Shown here one piece after another: positions 6,785 to 13,490 of a DNA stretch of 25,196 bases. Numbering within the stretch: the stretch's first letter is position 1; each line of letters begins with the position of its first letter. The position numbers were made by a program, and so were the translations under genes. The DNA comes from a virus, in the IMG/VR virus record IMGVR_UViG_3300017744_000132, positions 1 through 25,196 of that record; one strand, given 5' to 3'. Under the pieces are notes generated by a model. The model did not search any database. It was not told where the DNA came from and worked only from the letters and a program-made list of their open reading frames with translations.

Positions 6785-8547
6785 GATGGATATTTGACCT
6801 AGAGAGCAATGGTCTACTGCCAACGATGGACAGAATGCACTGTCTTGTGTTGCGGTCGGCAGACACTGAAGACGTCAGATCTTTTAGACCAGATAATGTC
6901 GCTGAAGGTGTACAACTACTGGCTGAAGCCGATGAGATCATAGGACACAACATCATCGACTTCGACATCCCTGCAATTCAACTTATCTATCCCGACTTCA
7001 AACCGTCAGGCACGGTTACGGATACCCTAGTCCTATCTCGGTTAGTCAAAAACGAGTTGTTTGCGGAGGATGCAGAGAGAGGCTTTACTCAAGATGAGTT
7101 TCCTAAACGACTTTGGGGCAGCCATTCTTTGAAGGCTTGGGGTCTTCGATTGTCTGACTTTAAGGATGATTATGATGGTGGTTGGGAAGAGTTCTCAGAA
7201 GAGATGCTTTCGTACTGTGTCCAAGACACTGCAGTCACTCTTACTCTCTACAAGTCACTAATGAAGACACAGCCGAGCGAACACTCGATATATCTGGAAC
7301 ACCGGATGGCTGAGATCTGCAGAGAGATCGGCAGCAACGGATGGACCTTTGATGGTTCAGCGGCTGCCGAACTATACGCCGAACTGAGTCAGAAGAGGCA
7401 TGAGATCGAGGATAGTCTGAAGGATCTATTTCCGCCTTGGGAAGTGACTGAAGACTTCTATCCAAAGCGAGACAACAAGACCCTCGGATATAAGAAGGAC
7501 GAACTGTTTGTCAAAAGCAAGACAGTCTACTTCAACGCAGGGTCTCGTCAGCATATTCAGAAGTGTCTTGAGGATAAGTATAACTGGAAGCCGAAGCAAT
7601 GGACAGACAGCGGTCAGGCCAAGATCGACGAAAAGGTCTTAAACGCACTGCCCTTCCCAGAAGCCAAGAAACTCGGTCAGTTCTTTTTGTTACAGAAGAG
7701 GATCGGCATGTTGGCTGAAGGTAATGGATCGTGGATGAAGAAGGTCAGTGACGACGGCAGACTAAGACATACTATTGTGTCCAACGCTTGTACCTCGTCG
7801 AGAGCGGCTCATCGATCACCAAACTTGGGTCAGGTGCCTAGTGCCGGAAGTCCGTATGGCAAAGAGTGCAGAAGTCTCTTTGGTCCTCCTAAAGGTTGGG
7901 TCATGACAGGGACGGATTTATCTGGAATCGAAGCGAGAGCCTTGGCCTCTTATCTGCATCCTTATGATGGCGGTGAGTATTGCGAAGTGATCCTCGAGGG
8001 TGACATCCACACCTTCAACCAAAAGGCTGCAGGGCTTAAGACACGCTCACAAGCAAAGACTTGGCTGTACGCAACGCTCTTCGGGGCAGGTGATGCTCTG
8101 ATAGGACAGATAGCAGGTGGTAACGCCTCGCTCGGAAGAAGACTAAAAGAAAACTATGACAAGGCCGTTCCGGCTTTTGCCACTCTAAAGAAACGACTAA
8201 AGCAAGCCTATAAACGAGGGTACATCAAAGGCATCGATGGACGGAAGTTAAAGATCCGAAGTGAGCATCGCTGTCTAAGCCAACTTTTGCAGTCATGCGG
8301 AAGCATTGTGTCGAAGCAATGGGTGATGATGACCTTCGACGAAATTAAGAAACAACATGGCAACGACGCTTTTATCATGGGGTGGATCCACGACGAGATG
8401 CAGATCGCTTGCCGGAATGAAGAGGTCGCAGAAAATGTCGGTAATATCGCTAGACGAATGGCGAAAGAAGCAGGAGTTGCTCTCGGACTTAAAATCCCCA
8501 TCGCCGCAGACCATTCCGTGGGAAAAAATTGGTGTGACACACACTGA
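6781..8547 (+). CDS. Family A DNA polymerase with 3'-5' exonuclease (T7 gp5-like), TTG start
   Basis: Replicative polymerase of 588 residues (T7 gp5 has 704). Exonuclease motifs: Asp6 and Glu8 (FDLES), GHNIIDFD (Asp62) and YCVQD (Tyr145, Asp149). Polymerase motif A is TGTDLSGIEAR (Asp379). Motif B is RSQAKTWLYATLFGAGD with Arg422, Lys426 and Tyr430, the position of E. coli Pol I Phe762. Motif C is WIHDEMQ (His537, Asp538). The start is TTG 6781: it overlaps the MazG stop (TTGA), has GGAG about 10 bases upstream, and puts exonuclease motif I at residues 5-9; the nearby ATG at 6786 is out of frame. The stretch from Asp149 to Asp379 is about 70 residues shorter than in T7, so the thioredoxin-binding insertion looks reduced or lost. 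Confidence 0.96.
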   Translation: MRWIFDLESNGLLPTMDRMHCLVLRSADTEDVRSFRPDNVAEGVQLLAEADEIIGHNIIDFDIPAIQLIYPDFKPSGTVTDTLVLSRLVKNELFAEDAERGFTQDEFPKRLWGSHSLKAWGLRLSDFKDDYDGGWEEFSEEMLSYCVQDTAVTLTLYKSLMKTQPSEHSIYLEHRMAEICREIGSNGWTFDGSAAAELYAELSQKRHEIEDSLKDLFPPWEVTEDFYPKRDNKTLGYKKDELFVKSKTVYFNAGSRQHIQKCLEDKYNWKPKQWTDSGQAKIDEKVLNALPFPEAKKLGQFFLLQKRIGMLAEGNGSWMKKVSDDGRLRHTIVSNACTSSRAAHRSPNLGQVPSAGSPYGKECRSLFGPPKGWVMTGTDLSGIEARALASYLHPYDGGEYCEVILEGDIHTFNQKAAGLKTRSQAKTWLYATLFGAGDALIGQIAGGNASLGRRLKENYDKAVPAFATLKKRLKQAYKRGYIKGIDGRKLKIRSEHRCLSQLLQSCGSIVSKQWVMMTFDEIKKQHGNDAFIMGWIHDEMQIACRNEEVAENVGNIARRMAKEAGVALGLKIPIAADHSVGKNWCDTH

Positions 8548-8812
8548 GGTCGATGACCACTTGAGCAATCTAGTATCCCTTTACATCGTTTTAGATCGGG
8601 CATGGCGTAACCCATTCACAGTGAAGTCTGACTTTGCTCGGAAGGGTGCGATGCACGTTGCTATAGCGGCATCTGAGGGGTTCATAACAACTAAAGTCGA
8701 TACAGACATTTGGGGATCGCGTTGGTGTATTACCGATGTCGGTATGGAAACGAAAGGAGAAATCGATGAAGTCCTTAAAGAAATCCTTCCACCAGACAAC
8801 CCTGCTGATTGA
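8435..8812 (+). CDS. Hypothetical protein in replication operon
   Basis: I do not recognise a family. The 125 residues start MSVISLDEWRKKQELL, have a helical middle section (VDDHLSNLVSLYIVLDRAW) and a segment GAMHVAIAASEGFITTKVD that reads as an alternating helix and strand, and end with an acidic stretch. No signal peptide, membrane segment or catalytic motif is visible. ATG 8435 is chosen because AAGAGG precedes it by about 8 bases; an in-frame start at 8357 lies deeper in the polymerase gene. From 8435 the gene overlaps DNA polymerase by 113 bases and the exonuclease by 47, an unusually long double overlap. Short genes at this position in T7-like phages are often lineage specific. Confidence 0.65.
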   Translation: MSVISLDEWRKKQELLSDLKSPSPQTIPWEKIGVTHTEVDDHLSNLVSLYIVLDRAWRNPFTVKSDFARKGAMHVAIAASEGFITTKVDTDIWGSRWCITDVGMETKGEIDEVLKEILPPDNPAD

Positions 8813-9521
8813 CGGAGACCTTTATCTCTATCGCGTACTCAGTGCTTGTGAGACTGAGACAGACTGGGGAGAAGACATCTGGAGCCTGTCTACGGATCTG
8901 AAAGAGGCTAAGAAAGCCTTCGGCGAAATGATGGAGTTCTTCAAACTGAAGTTACGAGCGGAAGATGTCATCATAACTTTTTCTGGACACAACAATTTTC
9001 GAAAGTTGGTGGAACCTACCTACAAAGCAGGTCGGAAGAAGACCAGAAAGCCGATTGGTTATCCAGTGATGATCGATTGGATCAAAGATAACTATGAAAC
9101 TATCCAGATTGATAGTCTTGAGGCTGATGATGTCATGGGCATCATGGGGTCAGTAGAAGGCACAAAAGCCATCATCGTGTCTGACGATAAAGACATGAAG
9201 TCTATACCATGTCGTCTGTACAGACCGCAATCCGACGAGCGTCATGATATCTCTCTGCAAGATGCAGATAGGCAATTCTTTACGCAGACGCTGACTGGAG
9301 ATGTTACGGACGGTTACGCAGGTTGTCCAAAGATCGGACCAAAGACTGCGGAAAAAGTGCTTGGCATGTCGCCTAACTGGCGACTCGTCGTCAACGCCTA
9401 TCAAAAAGAAAAACTCGACTTTAACTATGCGCTGACTCAGGCGCGACTTGCTCGGATCCTTCGCTCCACTGATTGGGATGATGAAAAGGGTGAGGTAAAA
9501 CTTTGGGAACCTGCAGCATGA
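8766..9521 (+). CDS. 5'-3' exonuclease, FEN-type (T7 gp6-like)
   Basis: Flap-type exonuclease of 251 residues that in T7 removes RNA primers and degrades host DNA to nucleotides. The metal-binding acidic residues are in family order: Asp16 and Asp18 (LLIDGDLYLYR), Glu119, Asp121 and Asp122 (SLEADDVMG), Asp140, Asp141 and Asp143 (IIVSDDKDMK), and Asp179 and Asp182 in TGDVTDGYAGCPKIG. The last opens the helix-3-turn-helix DNA-binding segment KIGPKTAEKVL. The N-terminus is set at ATG 8766, with AAAGGAG 6 bases before it, rather than at the upstream in-frame start at 8736. It overlaps the previous gene by 47 bases and the next by 4 (ATGA), so the genes are probably translated in a coupled way. 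Confidence 0.92.
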   Translation: MKSLKKSFHQTTLLIDGDLYLYRVLSACETETDWGEDIWSLSTDLKEAKKAFGEMMEFFKLKLRAEDVIITFSGHNNFRKLVEPTYKAGRKKTRKPIGYPVMIDWIKDNYETIQIDSLEADDVMGIMGSVEGTKAIIVSDDKDMKSIPCRLYRPQSDERHDISLQDADRQFFTQTLTGDVTDGYAGCPKIGPKTAEKVLGMSPNWRLVVNAYQKEKLDFNYALTQARLARILRSTDWDDEKGEVKLWEPAA

Positions 9522-9856
9522 CTACTACAATGGAACAAAACATCCTCCAAAACTGGAGTGAATACGAAAGAATGTGCAAGGCAGAGTGTGAACGCTTTGC
9601 TCGCTACAACGGTCATAAACGTAACGCTTGGGTCCACGAGAAAAATATCTTGTATGACGTAGAAACTAATTCTGACAGAGAGCGCCTCTGTGAAAAGAAA
9701 TCTTCTACTCGTCAACAGATTAGAGAAAGATGCGCTCGGATTGTAGACCTCCACAGCCAAGGAATGCCTTGGGCAGAGATCGCAGAAATAATGGGAACTC
9801 CTATTCGAAACATCGGAAAAGTACTTAGAAACCGTGGATACGCGCCTAATGACTGA
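9518..9856 (+). CDS. Small helix-turn-helix protein
   Basis: Hypothetical protein of 112 residues. Residues about 63-107 (TRQQIRERCARIVDLHSQG, then MPWAEIAEIMGTPIRNIGK and VLRNRGY) form a clear helix-turn-helix of the kind found in transposase/resolvase and GcrA-like DNA-binding proteins. The N-terminal half is charged, with Cys20, Cys24 and Cys58, which do not form a recognisable zinc site. ATG 9518 overlaps the exonuclease stop as ATGA; an in-frame TTG at 9503 is less likely. It overlaps the DUF3310 gene by 8 bases. DNA binding is inferred. It could regulate phage genes, or act on host transcription. Confidence 0.72.
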   Translation: MTTTMEQNILQNWSEYERMCKAECERFARYNGHKRNAWVHEKNILYDVETNSDRERLCEKKSSTRQQIRERCARIVDLHSQGMPWAEIAEIMGTPIRNIGKVLRNRGYAPND

Positions 9857-10076
9857 AGACAGCGACGATATAAAATCACCCGATCATTATGCTCAGTTTC
9901 CGATTGAGCCGATCATATTTATCCAAAGAAACCGCTTCGAGTTCTGGCGTGGCAACGTCATCAAGTATGTGTGCCGTGCAGGATACAAAGACGATGAGAT
10001 CAAAGACCTACAAAAAGCAAAAAGATACATCGAAATGCGGATTAACGAACTAAAGGGAAAAGAAATCAATGAATAA
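9849..10076 (+). CDS. DUF3310-family protein
   Basis: Small protein of 75 residues matching the DUF3310 pattern common in phages: KSPDHYAQFPIEPIIFI, then RGNVIKYVCRAGYKDDEI, then DLQKAKRYIEMRI. The family's biochemical role is not established; it is usually found near nucleotide-metabolism and replication genes, as here between exonuclease and RNR. ATG 9849 is preferred over GTG 9834. Both lack a strong ribosome site, but the ATG overlaps the upstream stop by 8 bases, as the operon's other junctions do. The stop overlaps the RNR start by 8 bases. Confidence 0.83.
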   Translation: MTEDSDDIKSPDHYAQFPIEPIIFIQRNRFEFWRGNVIKYVCRAGYKDDEIKDLQKAKRYIEMRINELKGKEINE

Positions 10077-11982
10077 CTACCTACCTACCGATTATCAGGC
10101 GTTCATCCACACAAGTCGATATGCTCGATGGATTGAGGATGAAGGACGTAGGGAAACTTGGACTGAGACAGTAGATCGCTACATGGCGAATGTGGTCGGA
10201 GATAAAGTCAAGAGAGAGGTCCATAGAGAGATAGAGGAAGCCATCCTTAACCTCGATATTATGCCATCCATGAGATCTATGATGACTGCAGGTCCTGCAC
10301 TGGAAAGAGATCATCTCGCAGGATACAACTGCTCTTACACGCCAATCAACCATTATAGATGCTTCGATGAGGTACTATACATTCTGTTGAACGGAACTGG
10401 TGTCGGCTACAGCGTCGAAAGTCAGTTCGTCAATAAACTCCAAGGTGTTCCAAGTTCTCTTTATGAGTCAGACCTAAATAACATCATCACCGTCCTAGAT
10501 TCCAAAGAAGGATGGGCTGATGCTTATAGGCAACTGATCGAGGAACTGTATCTAGGCAGAATACCAAAGTTTAACATCTCTCAAGTTCGCCCTGCAGGAG
10601 CCCGACTAAAGACATTCGGTGGACGTGCGTCTGGACCACAGCCACTTGTGGATCTGTTTGATCATACGATCACGACGTTCCAAGGTGCAGTCGGGAGAAA
10701 CCTAACGCCTCTTGAGGTCCATAGCATCATGACTAAGATTGGTGATGTAGTTGTGGTCGGCGGTGTGCGAAGGTCAGCCATGATCAGCCTCTCGGACCTC
10801 AGTGACACTGAAATGCGTGAAGCCAAGAGTGGCGAGTGGTGGAAAGACAGCCCTCACTTCGCTTTAGCCAATAACTCTGTAGCCTACTCTGAGAAGCCAA
10901 GCCACGAGGCATTCACAGAGGAATGGAATGCTTTAGTTGCATCAGGATCTGGTGAACGTGGTATCTTTAATCGCAAGGCAGTCCAAGATCGGTGTTTAGC
11001 CGATGGTAAGCGAGATCCAGAGGCTCTCTATGGCACCAATCCATGCAGCGAAATCACCCTTTTACCACACCAACTGTGCAATCTAACAGAGGTTTGCATT
11101 CGCCAGACTGACACAATGGACTCGATCTGCCGCAAAATTAGACTCGCCAGTATCTTAGGAACCATCCAAGCAACCTTCACCTACTTCCCCTACCTCCGTC
11201 CAATCTGGAAAGAGACGACAGAGAAGGAGGCACTACTAGGCGTATCGATGACTGGGATCATGGACAACACCCTGACCAACGGCAAGCAACCGAACCTAAA
11301 GTCTCGACTACAGATGCTACGAAAGATTGCTGTGGATACAAATGCGTTCTATGCCAATCAGTTGGGTATCAAAAAGTCGGCTGCAGTCACGGCGGTCAAG
11401 CCAAGTGGGACGGTTTCACAACTATGTCAGACGGCTTCTGGGATTCACGCTCGATACAATGACTTTTACATTCGTACAGTGCGAGGAGACAATAAAGATC
11501 CACTGACGCAGTTCATGATTGACCAAGGTATACCTAGTGAGCCATGTGTTATGAAACCTGATCAAACGACTGTCTTTAGTTTTCCAATAAAGAGTCCGGT
11601 CGGATCTATAACTCGGCATGATATGACAGCCATCGACCAGTTAAATATGTGGCTTATGTACCAGAGGCATTATACTTGCCATAAGCCGTCAGTTACCGTC
11701 GATGTCGGAGAAGATGAATGGGAAGAGGTAGGTGCATTTGTCTACAAGTACTTTGACGAGATGTCTGGTGTCTCTTTCTTGCCAAAGTTCGAGCATACAT
11801 ACCAACAGGCTCCTTATCAGGACTGCACAGAGATGGAGTATGAGGCAGCCAAGCGAAAGATGCCTAGTCGCATCGACTGGGGCAAACTTACAGAATACGA
11901 GAAAGAGGACAACACTAAAGGCAGCCAGACAATGGCTTGCGTTGGTGGCGTCTGTGAACTCGTAGACATTGAGGCAGCGTAA
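10069..11982 (+). CDS. Class II (adenosylcobalamin-dependent) ribonucleotide reductase, monomeric RTPR type
   Basis: Reduces ribonucleotides, probably triphosphates, to deoxyribonucleotides using coenzyme B12 to make a thiyl radical; 637 residues (Lactobacillus leichmannii enzyme has 739). Active-site residues are readable: Cys88 (AGYNCSY), the radical Cys326 and Glu328 in NPCSEI, Cys337 in LCNLTEV, and the C-terminal redox pair Cys624 and Cys629 in ACVGGVCEL. The 11-residue spacing between radical and redox cysteines equals that of the Lactobacillus enzyme (408 and 419). No small radical subunit gene follows, consistent with class II. The enzyme needs host B12 and a host thioredoxin-like reductant, since no thioredoxin gene is seen here. 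It overlaps DUF3310 by 8 bases and ends the replication operon before a terminator. It recalls the RNR that named the cobaviruses. Confidence 0.94.
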   Translation: MNNYLPTDYQAFIHTSRYARWIEDEGRRETWTETVDRYMANVVGDKVKREVHREIEEAILNLDIMPSMRSMMTAGPALERDHLAGYNCSYTPINHYRCFDEVLYILLNGTGVGYSVESQFVNKLQGVPSSLYESDLNNIITVLDSKEGWADAYRQLIEELYLGRIPKFNISQVRPAGARLKTFGGRASGPQPLVDLFDHTITTFQGAVGRNLTPLEVHSIMTKIGDVVVVGGVRRSAMISLSDLSDTEMREAKSGEWWKDSPHFALANNSVAYSEKPSHEAFTEEWNALVASGSGERGIFNRKAVQDRCLADGKRDPEALYGTNPCSEITLLPHQLCNLTEVCIRQTDTMDSICRKIRLASILGTIQATFTYFPYLRPIWKETTEKEALLGVSMTGIMDNTLTNGKQPNLKSRLQMLRKIAVDTNAFYANQLGIKKSAAVTAVKPSGTVSQLCQTASGIHARYNDFYIRTVRGDNKDPLTQFMIDQGIPSEPCVMKPDQTTVFSFPIKSPVGSITRHDMTAIDQLNMWLMYQRHYTCHKPSVTVDVGEDEWEEVGAFVYKYFDEMSGVSFLPKFEHTYQQAPYQDCTEMEYEAAKRKMPSRIDWGKLTEYEKEDNTKGSQTMACVGGVCELVDIEAA

Positions 11983-11984
11983 AG

Positions 11985-12026
11985 AAATCCCAATAAGACC
12001 TTTGTAAAAACAGCGGTTTGGGATTT
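11985..12026. repeat. Perfect 9-bp inverted repeat after RNR
   Basis: AAATCCCAA (11985-11993) and its exact complement TTGGGATTT (12018-12026) flank a 24-base spacer directly behind the RNR stop. There is no T tract, but the next hairpin begins 13 bases later. It may stabilise the mRNA 3' end, form a double terminator with 12040-12058, or be a protein-binding site. Confidence 0.6.
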
Positions 12027-12039
12027 ACCAAAAAACAAG

Positions 12040-12058
12040 AGGCCCTTCGGGGCCTTTT
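12040..12058 (+). terminator. UUCG-tetraloop terminator ending the replication operon
   Basis: Stem AGGCCC (12040-12045) with GGGCCT (12050-12055), very stable TTCG tetraloop, then TTTT. It separates the RNR from the 79-residue orphan gene. Confidence 0.9.
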
Positions 12059-12081
12059 AGTACAACAGGAAAATAAAATTA

Positions 12082-12321
12082 ATGTTTACGGTAGAAACCG
12101 AAGGTAATCATAAGAAGATTGTCGCTCTGGATACCAATGGTGAACAAGAAGACATAGAGGTTTACATTGATCGAGGTGGTCGTGTGGTTATTAGGCAGTG
12201 GACCGAAGATCTACAGGAGTATCAAGTAATATTCTTATCAGCCAACCAGTTCTGGTCATTAATCTCTATTACCGAGTTAGAAGGCAAAGAGGGATTATTT
12301 AGCATAGAGACTGACGTATAA
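12082..12321 (+). CDS. Hypothetical small protein after RNR terminator
   Basis: Unrecognised 79-residue acidic protein. Alternating hydrophobic residues (KIVALDT, IEVYIDRGGRVVIRQW, YQVIFLS) suggest a small beta-rich fold followed by one helix (ANQFWSLISITELEG). No signal peptide, membrane segment or catalytic motif is seen. AGGA lies about 12 bases upstream of the ATG, a long but usable spacing. It is the last + strand gene and stands apart, after the RNR terminator and before the convergent region, so it may be expressed separately. Readthrough or a promoter within 12000-12080 would be needed; none is obvious. Confidence 0.65.
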   Translation: MFTVETEGNHKKIVALDTNGEQEDIEVYIDRGGRVVIRQWTEDLQEYQVIFLSANQFWSLISITELEGKEGLFSIETDV

Positions 12322-12404
12322 ACGGTGGAGGGAAAGGCTGTTCAGATTAACCGATCACACTCGTTCCCCCCTGATACCGAAGTATCGCATGACGGTTTAT
12401 TATA

Positions 12405-12431
12405 ACATTGCAGACATTGCAAACATTTGAG
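12405..12431. repeat. Three tandem 9-bp repeats in the convergent intergenic region
   Basis: ACATTGCAG, ACATTGCAA and ACATTTGAG follow each other without spacers in an AT-rich stretch between the convergent + and - operons, next to TTATTATAAC and a CCATA...TATGG inverted repeat (12453-12471). Short direct repeats in AT-rich noncoding DNA can be initiator- or regulator-binding sites. The function is not known. Confidence 0.5.
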
Positions 12432-12473
12432 ACTTAATAAGTGGGCATAAAGCCATAACAATATTATATGGTT

Positions 12474-12518
12474 ACAAAAAACACTGATCAAAGGACTTTT
12501 GTACCTGAGACCAGTGTT
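12474..12518 (-). terminator. Terminator of the late (structural and lysis) operon
   Basis: Read on the - strand, a 10-bp stem with one G-T pair (12509-12518 with 12480-12489) is followed by TTTTTTG. An inner AGG/CCT pairing lengthens the hairpin. It lies about 50 bases after the endolysin stop and closes the late transcript before it runs into the + operon. Confidence 0.82.
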
Positions 12519-12566
12519 AAAAGTTGGAAAGATATACGATCACCTTACCTTTCGTTGCTAACAGAT

Positions 12567-13082
12567 CTATCTGACCATGAGTTGGGCAGCGATCTGTGTT
12601 TTTTTGACTCTATTCCGGAAGCCGTTCTCGAAGTGCTTCCATGCCTCAATACGCTTGTAGAAATCTAGGCGGTTCTCAGAGAACTTCTTTATGAAATCTG
12701 TTTGATCCATAGCGTTGATGGCGGCAACTGTTTTTGGTCCTATTAGGCCATCAACAACCACATTTCCGACCGTCTGTTGGGCTATCTTGACACTACGTCT
12801 TGGGCCCGAATGAACGGCAAGATCGAAAAGTAAAAGGTCGCAGCCGTCACTAAGGCTGTCCCCTCGAACTTTATCCCAGTATCTATCTTTGTAGATGGGG
12901 GACACGTCCTCTACTGTGAGGCTCTTTATCTCTTCTTTAGTGACTTCTCGTCCTACCCAGTTCTCATAGGTCTTCTTGGTAACACCCATGTTAGTAGCGC
13001 CACCGTTATCGCGTGGGTCATCAACATAGCCACCTTCTGATTTAAGTATTTGTGCTAGACACTCAATCCAATTATCTTTCAT
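12567..13082 (-). CDS. Endolysin, GH108-family muramidase with peptidoglycan-binding domain
   Basis: Cell-wall lysozyme of 171 residues. The N-terminal GH108 catalytic domain has ILKSEGGYVDDPRDNGG with probable catalytic Glu16, then ATNMGVTKKTYENW. The C-terminal part (about 90-171) has DGLIGPKTVAAINA, typical of the PG_binding_3 domain of these enzymes. The in-frame extension to 13286 is rejected because ATG 13082 overlaps the holin stop as ATGA and begins at the usual GH108 N-terminus. No signal peptide is present, so release through the holin encoded just upstream is expected. It is the last gene of the late operon, followed by the terminator. Confidence 0.93.
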   Translation of the reverse strand: MKDNWIECLAQILKSEGGYVDDPRDNGGATNMGVTKKTYENWVGREVTKEEIKSLTVEDVSPIYKDRYWDKVRGDSLSDGCDLLLFDLAVHSGPRRSVKIAQQTVGNVVVDGLIGPKTVAAINAMDQTDFIKKFSENRLDFYKRIEAWKHFENGFRNRVKKTQIAAQLMVR

Positions 13083-13480
13083 TTTGCGACACCCTTTATC
13101 TTCTCGAAACTCCTGAGACCTGCCATCCCTAAAAGGGCGAACACCATCTCGAACAATGCTTCCTCTGGGAAAGTCGGCAGCGCCATGGTAGATCCCGAGA
13201 TCGCTACCGCCCACTGCAAAAGTGGTTGCATACAGAAAAAGTAACAGACACCGACACCTGCCGACCAACCGATAAACGGTCGCCATCCGGCAACCCAGAT
13301 AGACCTGTGTCCGGCTTCAACTTTGTTAGTCTCTGCTTGTAGTCTGTTGATCTCGTTGGCTGCAGTTACCAGTTCCATTTCGATCTTTTGTTTCGTTAGT
13401 TCAGCGGCTGCTCTGTCTGGAACCATCTTATCGACAATACCCAAGACATTCGGCAAGACTGACGTCAATGCTGCTATCAT
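13079..13480 (-). CDS. Holin, three-TM (GTA holin-like)
   Basis: Membrane protein of 133 residues resembling the GTA_holin_3TM family. The N-terminal part (1-58) is an amphipathic and charged helical region. WVAGWRPFIGWSAGVGVCYFF (62-82) begins the membrane part, followed by PLLQWAVAI and a third hydrophobic helix at about 108-122, ending in the conserved GLRSFEKIKG. Holins accumulate in the inner membrane and open at a set time to release endolysin, and the endolysin gene follows directly with a 4-base overlap. AAAGGAA lies about 6 bases before the ATG. The family is known from Rhodobacterales gene transfer agents and many marine phages. Confidence 0.88.
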   Translation of the reverse strand: MIAALTSVLPNVLGIVDKMVPDRAAAELTKQKIEMELVTAANEINRLQAETNKVEAGHRSIWVAGWRPFIGWSAGVGVCYFFCMQPLLQWAVAISGSTMALPTFPEEALFEMVFALLGMAGLRSFEKIKGVAK

Positions 13481-13490
13481 ATGCTTTCCT

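Larger units (their letters stand above)
12322..12566. other. Convergent noncoding region between early and late operons
   Basis: About 245 bases with no credible gene. It holds an imperfect inverted repeat pairing GGAGGGAA (12327-12334) with TTCCCCCC (12364-12371), a GATAC-CGAA-GTATC hairpin at 12373-12386, the three 9-bp repeats, an AT-rich tract, and the - strand terminator at 12480-12518. A 66-codon + frame starting at 12468 crosses the terminator and runs antisense into the endolysin, so it is not called. Confidence 0.7.

Noticed and set aside
12468-12668. 66-codon + strand frame in the convergent region
   Set aside because: It has no ribosome site, crosses the late-operon terminator and runs about 100 bases antisense into the endolysin gene.
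12896-12903. TGTCCCCC on the - strand inside the endolysin gene as a late promoter
   Set aside because: It encodes the SPIYKD segment of the enzyme, is only 8 bases and sits at the end of the operon where a promoter would serve no further gene.
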